A stretch of 32,438 nucleotides of DNA, taken from positions 1-32,438 of the forward strand of contig CAZICK010000041.1 in assembly GCA_964537505.1 (NCBI GenBank), in the 5' to 3' direction. Below, in pieces: positions 1 through 5,335 of the stretch. The notes below the pieces were generated by a model. That model was given only the letters and a program-made list of their open reading frames with translations. It did not search any database and was not told the origin of the DNA. Each line of letters starts with the position of its first letter. The first letter of the stretch is position 1. Position numbers and translations under genes: made by a program. This DNA comes from DAINBT01 sp036732785 (GTDB taxonomy: Bacteria; Planctomycetota; Phycisphaerae; Sedimentisphaerales; SM23-30).

Positions 1-59
1 GGACGGGCGGCACCACTTCGCCGACCGGTTGACGCACTTGCGCACCCGGTGGCGACCGG

Positions 60-137
60 TCAGATCTTGGCGCGCCGGAGGACCGCATCGGCCTCATAGA
101 GCTGCATGATCCGCTGCCACTTCCGCGGGGCATGGGG
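60..137 (-). pseudogene. Possible 3' remnant of a GC-rich gene at the left edge
   Basis: Read on the minus strand, this piece gives about 25 codons containing KWQRIMQLYEADAVLRRAK and ending in a TGA at 60-62. The amphipathic, charged composition looks like a real protein C-terminus. It is much more GC-rich than the DNA right of about 145, where an AT-rich repeat begins and the frame has no plausible upstream coding. I therefore read it as the tail of a gene cut by the repeat or by a rearrangement. I do not recognise the family. It could also be chance, since it is very short. Confidence 0.2.
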
Positions 138-290
138 CTCCTTGGGAGAATGATGAATGATAAAGGTTGAATGTTGAATGAAAAAAAATGTAATACAGGA
201 AAGTTGGGAGGTTGAGATTTTGTTGGTTTTTTTGGGCGGGCCGTGGTAGAAGGTAGATGTTGGTTTTTTGGGACGGGGCAGGGTTTGGCC
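138..290. repeat. AT-rich degenerate intergenic repeat (AATGATGAATG / TTGAATG type)
   Basis: The stretch holds near-tandem copies of AATGATGAATGAT and TTGAATGTTGAATG, then a T/G-rich tract. In translation this gives strings such as FNLYHSSF, which resemble the FNIHHSSF-type false proteins produced by a widespread intergenic repeat in environmental genomes. It has no coding signal. It abuts the GC-rich fragment on its left and the hairpin at 301 on its right. Confidence 0.45.
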
Positions 291-300
291 CCGAAGCGAT

Positions 301-322
301 AGTGCGACTTCGCACTTTTTAT
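301..322 (+). terminator. Terminator-like hairpin with T-run
   Basis: AGTGCGA (301-307) pairs perfectly with TCGCACT (310-316) across a two-base loop and is followed by TTTTATT, the form of a rho-independent terminator on the plus strand. No plus-strand gene is visible upstream in the window, so it is either orphaned or part of a mobile repeat. The same 16-base hairpin recurs at 23210-23225, and a related form lies at 12238-12277. Confidence 0.45.
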
Positions 323-366
323 TGTGTATTCCTTATCCGCAAAGCCAGAACAGGGCCTTTGCGGAC
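306..366. repeat. Dispersed hairpin element, copy 1
   Basis: From 310 onward this copy matches 12267-12311 at about 38 of 45 positions. Shared blocks are TCGCACTTTTT, TTGTGT, CTTAT, GCAAAG and AGAACA. This copy also contains a second perfect hairpin, CCGCAAAG (337-344) with CTTTGCGG (357-364). The two copies lie 12 kb apart beside unrelated genes, which suggests a small non-autonomous repeat that includes a terminator-like stem. Confidence 0.5.
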
Positions 367-437
367 TGAGGAGAGGTAATTTTATACGTCAGCGGAACAT
401 TTATCGAAGACATATAAAATATTTTTGCGCAACAGGC

Positions 438-463
438 CCTGTTGGATGGAATTTGGGTTAGAA
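438..463. repeat. Short direct repeat shared with 2043-2067
   Basis: The block CTGTTGGATGGAATTTGGGT is repeated at 2044-2063 with a single base change, and both copies run on into TTA and an A-rich tract. Each copy lies upstream of a plus-strand gene: the SEFIR gene at 579 and the HTH gene at 2092. It may be a shared 5' regulatory segment or the trace of a duplication. A short palindrome, AACAGGCCCTGTT, at 431-443 overlaps this copy only. Confidence 0.45.
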
Positions 464-578
464 AAACTGTGAAAGTAAACTGATGTATAGATAAAGAATT
501 TTTTTTCCTCCTCCTCCTTTGGGCGAGTGGATTTGGGGGAAAAGATTAAAGAGTTTAGCTGCGAAAAGGTGGTATGCG

Positions 579-1523
579 ATGGGTAAGGTTTTTATTAGTT
601 ATAGTCATGATTCGCCGGAACATGCGGATAAGGTTTTGGCTTTTTCGAATCGGTTGAGAAAAGAAGGGGTCGATTGTATTCTCGATCAATATGAAGAGTC
701 GCCGCCGGAAGGGTGGCCACGGTGGATGGATAAGCATATACGGGACGGGGAATTTGTTCTTATGATATGTACGGAGACTTATTATAAGCGAGTCATGGGA
801 GAAGAAGAACCCGGCAAGGGGCTGGGGGTGAGATGGGAAGGGAATCTGATTTACCAGCACATTTATAATACGGGGACACATAATACGCGATTTATTCCGG
901 TGTTGTTTGAGAATGGTAAAACGGAGCATATTGCGACGCCATTGCAGAACGCAACACGTTATTGGGTTGATACAGAGGAGGGTTACAAGCAGTTGTATCG
1001 GCGGTTGACGGGCCAGCTTCGTGTGGAACGGCCGGAGCTTGGTGAGATTATAATGTTGCCGTCATTAGGTGTACGTGAAAGGAAGCAGGACTTTTTTGCA
1101 CCAAGGATGTCCAATCTAACTGCAGAAAAAATCATCAAAATCATACAAATCGCAGAGGAGTTAAAAAAGCTTAAAGACAGCTATCAACCACTAGGTATTC
1201 GTACTCCTGGTGATAATTGTTATTTTTATCCAACTAAAGGTGGAGTCGGGCTAGGGGACGGCGCAGGAGATATTCTGGATAAGTTTGCATCACTGGAAGA
1301 CCCGGAAGGACTACAATGCTGGGATAAGGAAGTACAGGTGGTTATTGACAGGCTTCTGAGCGTTCTGGCCCCATGTCGAGATTTCATACGCGAATACGGA
1401 CCGGAGCGATTGCAAGACTGGAAAAAGGTTGAAAGGTGGATATGGGGAGGTAATCCCGATGAAATGACGCTACTCATACGAGAGTTGGGGAATCTCAAGG
1501 CAATAGTTGAGGCTGTGTCTTAA
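579..1523 (+). CDS. SEFIR (TIR-like) domain protein
   Basis: The 314-residue protein begins with a SEFIR domain, a TIR relative: FISYSHD (residues 5-11), RLRKEGVDCILDQYE (25-39), then GWPRWM (45-50) and a beta-strand pattern to about residue 146. These are the box-1-like and following motifs of bacterial SEFIR proteins, some of which act as NAD-depleting effectors in anti-phage defence. The C-terminal half (about 170-314) is unrecognised, mostly helical and charged, and may be the sensing part. I chose the ATG at 579 because AAGGTGG precedes it and the domain starts at once; a TTG at 519 would add 20 residues of no clear origin. There is no signal peptide or membrane span. It stands alone between repeat-rich spacers, close to a phage-packaging-like cassette. 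The domain call is firm; the defence role is inferred. Confidence 0.82.
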   Translation: MGKVFISYSHDSPEHADKVLAFSNRLRKEGVDCILDQYEESPPEGWPRWMDKHIRDGEFVLMICTETYYKRVMGEEEPGKGLGVRWEGNLIYQHIYNTGTHNTRFIPVLFENGKTEHIATPLQNATRYWVDTEEGYKQLYRRLTGQLRVERPELGEIIMLPSLGVRERKQDFFAPRMSNLTAEKIIKIIQIAEELKKLKDSYQPLGIRTPGDNCYFYPTKGGVGLGDGAGDILDKFASLEDPEGLQCWDKEVQVVIDRLLSVLAPCRDFIREYGPERLQDWKKVERWIWGGNPDEMTLLIRELGNLKAIVEAVS

Positions 1524-1867
1524 GCGGCAGAAGTAGAGTTGGTGCGGGCCTGGAAGGTGCGCAAACTTGGAAGGAGGGATAGAACACGTAGAACACGGGT
1601 TTGCACGGATAAAAAAATAAGAATCCCGCAAAGGCGCTCGGAAGAAGGCAACAGGCACGAGGCACTAGAAAATAAGAATAGGAAAAAAAGAATTTACCAC
1701 GAAGATAAGAAGAGCACGAAGAAGAATAATTTAGGGACAGTGGAAGGAAGAAAGGCAACAGGCGATGGAAGAAGGCAATAGGCACTAGGCACTAGGCACG
1801 AGGAAGAAAGAAGATGGAATTTGAGATTTGAGATTAGGAGGTTGGTGGTGAAGAATAAAACACGAGC

Positions 1868-1962
1868 AATTTGCCCCCGGGCATGGCCCGGGCTACCAGA
1901 ATAAATTGCGGGCACGGCCCGCACTACCAAGATAAATGGCGGGTGTGGGCCGGGTTACCTGG
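1868..1962. repeat. Three tandem palindromic units of about 31-35 bases
   Basis: Three diverged copies follow one another at roughly 1868-1902, 1903-1933 and 1934-1962. Each has the form A-rich lead, GCGGGCACGGCCCG-type inverted repeat, then CTACCA or TTACCT. The first has CCCGGGCATGGCCCGGG, the second GCGGGCACGGCCCGC and the third GCGGGTGTGGGCCGGG. The divergence between units argues for old copies. They would form stem-loops in RNA or single-stranded DNA. Confidence 0.6.
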
Positions 1963-1973
1963 CGGAAGATGGG

Positions 1974-1991
1974 CCCCCGCTTTCGCGGGGG
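1974..1991. repeat. REP-like GC hairpin CCCCCGC-TTTC-GCGGGGG
   Basis: A perfect 7-base-pair stem with a TTTC loop is followed by GTGACAATG. A related form, CCCGC-TTTC-GCGGG followed by AATGACA, occurs at 2643-2657. These belong to the common intergenic element whose translations yield CHSRESG-type and PRKRGP-type false proteins in many environmental bacteria. Confidence 0.6.
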
Positions 1992-2042
1992 TGACAATGT
2001 TGAAGAAAAAAGTCTGAATAGGCTCAGTGGGGTTGGTCTGCG

Positions 2043-2067
2043 CCTGTTGGATGGAAATTGGGTTAAT
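2043..2067. repeat. Second copy of the short direct repeat at 438-463
   Basis: CTGTTGGATGGAAATTGGGT, followed by TTAATAAAAC, matches the block upstream of the SEFIR gene with very few changes. Here it ends about 25 bases before the start of the HTH gene, so it lies in the 5' leader of that gene. Confidence 0.45.
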
Positions 2068-2091
2068 AAAACAAAACGGCGAAAGTTAAGC

Positions 2092-2526
2092 ATGTTGGAC
2101 TTAAATAATATGTCGGTTGAGGTGGATCGGCGGCAGGAGCGGGCGGGGCAGGTGGATGTGTTGTTGATGCGTCTGGAACTGCTGGAGCCGAGGGACCGGG
2201 TGTTGGTAGAAGCATACATCAAGCATAATGTTCCGGTGCGGTTGTTGGCGCTGCTGAGCGGAAGACGTCAGCAGAGTGTGGCCCGGCAGATGAAGCGATT
2301 GATCGGGCGAGTGTTGGCGGAAGAATATATAACGATTGTTCGTAATAAGGATATGTTCAGTCGGAAGGAATTGAATGTGGCTTATGATTGTTTTCTGCTG
2401 GGGCTCGGTTACCGGGCGATAGCGGTTAAACGTAAGCTGAATAAGTCGGCGACGCGGAAGATTATAAGAACGTTGCGGAGAGCGGAAGAAGGCATGAGGC
2501 AGAAAAGAATAGGAGGAAGGCAATAG
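2092..2526 (+). CDS. Small double helix-turn-helix protein, sigma-70 region-4-like
   Basis: The protein has 144 residues from the ATG at 2092. Residues about 25-75 (LELLEPRDRVLVEAY, VPVRLLALLSGRR, QQSVARQMKRLIGRVL) have the helix pattern of a sigma-70 region 4 HTH, in which an 'all positions processed' helix precedes the DNA-reading helix. A second HTH-like stretch follows at about 90-132 (FSRKELNVAYDCFLLGLGY, KLNKSATRKIIRTLRRAEE). No region 2 is present, so it is not a complete sigma factor. It may regulate or bind DNA for the downstream cassette. The start is uncertain: 2110 is also an ATG, and upstream in-frame codons only translate repeat DNA. The last dozen codons run into the AGGCA-type repeat, so the C-terminus seems to have been rewritten by repeat DNA. 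I do not recognise a named family. Confidence 0.6.
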   Translation: MLDLNNMSVEVDRRQERAGQVDVLLMRLELLEPRDRVLVEAYIKHNVPVRLLALLSGRRQQSVARQMKRLIGRVLAEEYITIVRNKDMFSRKELNVAYDCFLLGLGYRAIAVKRKLNKSATRKIIRTLRRAEEGMRQKRIGGRQ

Positions 2527-2795
2527 GCAATAGTAAGAAGAGAATAGAAACCGCTGATGAACGCGAATTGAGAGGAAACCGCCTTCGGCGGATGTTGTTT
2601 TACGCTGGATTCGCTATCGCGGCTCTTCGCTTCGCTTCGTGTCCCGCTTTCGCGGGAATGACATCGATGCGGGAATGACAGAGGGGAAAAAGGCAACAGG
2701 CACGAGGAAAAGAAGTTGACAGGGTATAAATCCCCCGATTTTACATCGGGGGCTGGTATAAGATTTTTTTGGGATTTTTTTATAGGAGGTATGCG
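2500..2795. repeat. Repeat-rich spacer with three hairpins
   Basis: The spacer before the packaging cassette begins inside the preceding gene with GGAAGGCAATAGGCAATAG units. It contains CCGCC-TTC-GGCGG (2579-2591), the REP-like CCCGC-TTTC-GCGGG (2643-2657) and another AGGCAACAGGCACGAGG unit (2692-2708). The minus strand reads RCHSRESG here, a hallmark of this repeat family and not a protein. No gene is seen. Confidence 0.55.
2716..2764 (+). promoter_or_regulatory. Candidate promoter and hairpin upstream of the packaging cassette
   Basis: A consensus TTGACA at 2716-2721 is followed by a perfect 8-base-pair stem, CCCCCGAT (2732-2739) with ATCGGGGG (2745-2752). TATAA-type boxes lie at 2726-2731 and 2757-2762, but neither is at the ideal 17-base distance from TTGACA. 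The hairpin may be a terminator that insulates the cassette or an operator. This is the only strong -35-like match in the spacer, and the first gene of the cassette starts 32 bases downstream. Confidence 0.35.
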
Positions 2796-3455
2796 ATGGC
2801 GCGGTATGTTTTGGAGAAGATGTTCGATACTCAGGTGGAATTGTCCGCTAATGTGAAGGCGGTGGCGAATATGTTTGGCCTGGGCGTACGTCGTGATCGT
2901 GCGATGAAGGTGCTCGATAAGTGTCAGATCGATATTGAGCAGGGTCAGGTGGTTTATATTACCGGCGGCAGCGGGGCGGGTAAATCGCTGTTGTTAAAGC
3001 TGCTCAAGGAGCAGCTTGGTAATGTTGTCGATCCGGCGGATCAGCCATTGGATCAGGATAAGCCGGTGGTCGATTGTTTCGGGCAGTCGAGTCTTACGGA
3101 GGCGTTGGGCTGGCTGAGCGAGGCGGGTCTTAGTGACGCGTTCGCTATTTTGCGTAGTCCGGGTCAGCTTAGCGACGGTCAGCAGTATCGTTTTCGACTG
3201 GCGTTGGCGCTGGCGCAGAAGCCACGGGTAATTTGTATCGACGAATTTTGCGCGGCGCTCGATCGTGTGACGGCGGCAGTGGTGGCTCACAATGTCCGCA
3301 AATTCGCTGACAGGTTTTCGACGACGTTTATCGTGGCAACGAGTCATGACGATCTGCTGGAGGACCTTTGTCCTGATGTGGTGGTAGTCAAGCATTTGGG
3401 CAGCGGTTGCGATGTATATTATCCGGGGACAGGAGTTGGGTTCGATGGTAGATAA
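2796..3455 (+). CDS. ABC-type ATPase of the COG2401 (ABC-GNAT) type
   Basis: This 219-residue soluble ATPase has Walker A GGSGAGKS (57-64), ABC signature LSDGQQ (125-130), Walker B VICIDE (145-150) and the switch histidine H184 in TSHDD. There are no membrane segments and no transporter partner nearby, so it is unlikely to be a transporter subunit. COG2401 proteins fuse this kind of ATPase to an acetyltransferase; here the two halves are adjacent genes overlapping by 11 bases, which supports a joint function on DNA or protein. AGGAGGT at 2784-2790 places the start at the ATG at 2796; a TTG at 2769 lies upstream. The gene opens a tight plus-strand run that ends in the terminase large subunit. 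The ATPase identity is secure; the role in packaging is inferred from context. Confidence 0.8.
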   Translation: MARYVLEKMFDTQVELSANVKAVANMFGLGVRRDRAMKVLDKCQIDIEQGQVVYITGGSGAGKSLLLKLLKEQLGNVVDPADQPLDQDKPVVDCFGQSSLTEALGWLSEAGLSDAFAILRSPGQLSDGQQYRFRLALALAQKPRVICIDEFCAALDRVTAAVVAHNVRKFADRFSTTFIVATSHDDLLEDLCPDVVVVKHLGSGCDVYYPGTGVGFDGR

Positions 3456-4242
3456 CATTGTCCGTCGGTGTTCGTTACGGGGATGCCTTCGGATAGTACG
3501 GGCTGATATGTCTGCCTGGCGGGATTTGGCTGATTATCATTACCGTGCAGGCGGCGTCGGCGCCGTCGATAAGATATTCGCTATCGAGCGTATCGGTAGC
3601 GATGAGAATGGCGGCGTGGTTCGGCTGCCGGATAATCGCGTGCGGTACGTCGGAGTGATTGTTTATTGTATGGCGATCCCTAATGTGGCGGCTCGTAACC
3701 GTGCGACGAATAATCGGTATGTCGGGCTTGGCGATCGGAAGATGGAGCTTCGTCTTCTTAACCGTGAGATGCGGTGTATCAGCCGTGTGGTGATCCATCC
3801 GCAGTATCGCGGGGCTGGGCTGGGTCGCTGGCTGGTGGAGGAGACGCTGCCGAAGGCCGGTACGCTTTTTGTTGAGGCCCTGGCAGTGATGGGCAGGGTG
3901 AATCCGTTTTTTGTTCGTGCGGGTATGACCCGTTATGAGAGTGGGCTGTCACCGCGGGCGGCGCGGCTGGTCGAGGCGTTTTGTCATATCGGTATCGGAG
4001 AAGATGAGTTGGTTGATCCTGGCGGTCTTCTGGATGCGATCGGTATGGTCGGTGTGGATGAGCGTCGGTTTATCGCGGCGGAGATGCGTCGTTTTGCGGG
4101 AACGTTTAGCCGCGTTTCGGGGCGGCTTGCCAAGGCGGCGGGCGGACGGCAGGGTGATGATATGGCTGCTTTGGAGCCATACGTTGAGTTTGTGGTGGCT
4201 CGTGTATTGAGTAACCCGGTTTATTTTCTTTGGAGTAGATGA
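3445..4242 (+). CDS. GNAT-family acetyltransferase, partner of the upstream ABC ATPase
   Basis: The 265-residue protein carries a GNAT motif A, ISRVVIHPQYRGAGLGRWL (112-130), the R/Q-x-x-G-x-G/A loop that binds the acetyl-CoA pyrophosphate. ADYHYRAG (29-36) and VGVIVYCMAIP (69-79) precede it, as in the acetyltransferase half of COG2401 proteins. A helical extension of about 100 residues follows the domain. AGGAG at 3431-3435 supports the ATG at 3445, inside the end of the ATPase gene, so the pair is probably translationally coupled. The acetylated target is unknown; candidates are the terminase or DNA-bound proteins of the same cassette. The fold is clear, the substrate is not. Confidence 0.75.
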   Translation: MVDNIVRRCSLRGCLRIVRADMSAWRDLADYHYRAGGVGAVDKIFAIERIGSDENGGVVRLPDNRVRYVGVIVYCMAIPNVAARNRATNNRYVGLGDRKMELRLLNREMRCISRVVIHPQYRGAGLGRWLVEETLPKAGTLFVEALAVMGRVNPFFVRAGMTRYESGLSPRAARLVEAFCHIGIGEDELVDPGGLLDAIGMVGVDERRFIAAEMRRFAGTFSRVSGRLAKAAGGRQGDDMAALEPYVEFVVARVLSNPVYFLWSR

Positions 4243-4274
4243 GTAAATGAGTAAAAGAGTGAGTGGAGGTTTTT

Positions 4275-4922
4275 ATGGATATTGTGCAGATAGGGCTGGA
4301 GAAGCTGATGGCACATCGTGCTAACGCGAATGTGATGAGCCGGGAATTTATGGATAAGCTGCGGCGGCATATCGAAGGGCATGGGTATTACGAGCCGTTG
4401 GTGGTGCGTAAGCATCCGCAGAAAGAAGGGTATTTCGAGTTGATTAACGGGCATCATCGCAAACTGGTGCTGGAAGAGATGGGTCGCAGTTTCGCGGACT
4501 GCGTGGTGTGGGAGGTGTCCGATGAGCAGGCGTTGATGTTGTTGGCGAGTATCAATCGTCTGAGCGGTCAGGATGATCCGTATCGGCGGGCGGCATTGCT
4601 GGAGGAGCTCTCGGATCGCTACCACGAAAAAGAGCTGTTGAAAGGTTTGCCGGACGCACGTAAGCAGTTACAGAAGCTGCTTGCGTTAAATAAGCCAGTG
4701 AGCCTAGCGTCTCCGGCGGTGCTTTCTGATCTGCCGTGTGGTATGACGTTTTTTGTGAGTGAGGAGCAAAAGGCGACGATAGAAAAGGCTCTGAAACAAG
4801 CGCGTCGTCAAGTTGGCAGTAGTGGTTCGCAAGATAAGCCGACGCGCGGCGATCTGTTAGTGACTATAGCTAATATTTACCTGATGGGAGATGAACAAGA
4901 TGTTAACGAAGAGACAGCGTGA
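4275..4922 (+). CDS. ParB/sulfiredoxin-like (ParB N-domain) protein
   Basis: The protein has 215 residues. The first 95 match the ParB/Srx fold: an N-terminal IGLEKLMAHRANAN segment, a helix, YYEPLVVRKHP (38-48), then INGHHRKLVLEEMG (57-70), which sits where chromosomal ParB has its GERR nucleotide-binding motif. DDPYRRAALLEEL (100-112) starts a helical domain. The classic centromere-binding HTH is not evident, so this resembles phage ParB-domain proteins found beside terminases more than a ParAB partition protein; no ParA is present. GGAGG at 4265-4269 selects the ATG at 4275. Its end overlaps the next gene. A DNA-binding or nuclease/CTPase role in substrate selection is possible but unproven. 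Confidence 0.72.
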   Translation: MDIVQIGLEKLMAHRANANVMSREFMDKLRRHIEGHGYYEPLVVRKHPQKEGYFELINGHHRKLVLEEMGRSFADCVVWEVSDEQALMLLASINRLSGQDDPYRRAALLEELSDRYHEKELLKGLPDARKQLQKLLALNKPVSLASPAVLSDLPCGMTFFVSEEQKATIEKALKQARRQVGSSGSQDKPTRGDLLVTIANIYLMGDEQDVNEETA

Positions 4923-5316
4923 TGTGGCCCGTGCGTTGTTCGAGGGTCGATTGACGGAACCGGAGATAGTGGAGCGATATAAGGTGTCTCCGAGGATATT
5001 GCAAAGATGGCTCGGTAAGCCGGAGTTTCAACAGGAGTTCGAGCGTCTGAAAGAGAATTTGCGAAGAGAAGCGAACTTTGCCATGGTTCGCTATACGCCG
5101 GCGGCAGTTGTGCGTTTGGTGGAGTTGCTTGGCTCGGATAAGGCTGATGTTGCTCGGCGTGCTGCGTTGGATTTGATGGATCGTGGCTTAGAGCCGGGAA
5201 GCCCTGGCGAAGAGGCTGACTGCGGCGAAGAAGCTCCGTCCGAGGAGATGGCCGACGAACAGGTTCGTGAGATGTTGGTGAGCCTGGCGTCAGGATATAA
5301 AAAGGAACGAGGCTGA
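4891..5316 (+). CDS. Terminase small-subunit-like DNA-binding protein
   Basis: This 141-residue protein starts with an HTH (residues about 7-42: QRDVARALFEGRLTEPEI, YKVSPRILQRWLGKPEFQ). It continues in a long helix of charged residues (about 43-57), a second helical stretch RYTPAAVVRLVELLG (67-81) and an acidic tail rich in E and D. That arrangement, directly before a terminase large subunit, is typical of TerS proteins, which recognise the packaging site and form a ring. It overlaps the ParB-like gene by 32 bases. Starts at 4891 or 4900 are both possible; GGGAG at 4886-4890 spaces better to 4900. The assignment rests mainly on HTH and position, as TerS sequences are poorly conserved. Confidence 0.65.
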   Translation: MNKMLTKRQRDVARALFEGRLTEPEIVERYKVSPRILQRWLGKPEFQQEFERLKENLRREANFAMVRYTPAAVVRLVELLGSDKADVARRAALDLMDRGLEPGSPGEEADCGEEAPSEEMADEQVREMLVSLASGYKKERG

Positions 5317-5335
5317 AAGGACAAGAGGGCAAAAG

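Larger units (their letters stand above)
1524..2091. repeat. Gene-free mosaic of degenerate short repeats
   Basis: These 568 bases hold no convincing gene. Several repeat types follow one another: GTAGAACACG direct repeats (about 1580-1600), AGGCAC/AGGCAA/AGGCACTAGGCAC units (1645-1665 and 1755-1802), a TTACCACGAAGA...GCACGAAGA type (1694-1725), three palindromic units (1868-1962) and a GC-rich hairpin (1974-1991). Most open frames crossing it are translations of these repeats, for example the YCLLPS-type strings on the minus strand. Confidence 0.65.

Noticed and set aside
94..315. Minus-strand open frame of 73 codons at the left edge
   Set aside because: It runs through the AT-rich TTGAATG repeat and gives the NLYHSSF-type string; the composition is low complexity and no domain is visible.
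1495..1930. Minus-strand frames with YCLLPS and FYPCKPVFYVF strings
   Set aside because: These are translations of AGGCAC-type and AACACGG-type repeats, not genes.
1936..2091. Upstream extension of the HTH gene to an ATG at 1936
   Set aside because: The added 52 codons translate the palindromic and REP-like repeats (the KMGPRFRGGD string), so the gene probably starts at 2092 or 2110.
2409..2696. Minus-strand frame containing RCHSRESG
   Set aside because: This is the well-known false protein produced by a GC-rich intergenic repeat and has no coding character.
1640..2712. Possible CRISPR array
   Set aside because: The repeated units are short, variable and irregularly spaced with no unique spacers of constant length, and there are no cas genes in the window.
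2796..3455. ABC transporter subunit
   Set aside because: No membrane partner or solute-binding protein is near, and the adjoining acetyltransferase and terminase fit the COG2401-type ATPase better.
4275..4922. Chromosome-partition ParB with ParA
   Set aside because: No ParA gene or parS-like cluster is visible and the centromere-binding HTH is not evident; it looks like a phage-type ParB-domain protein.
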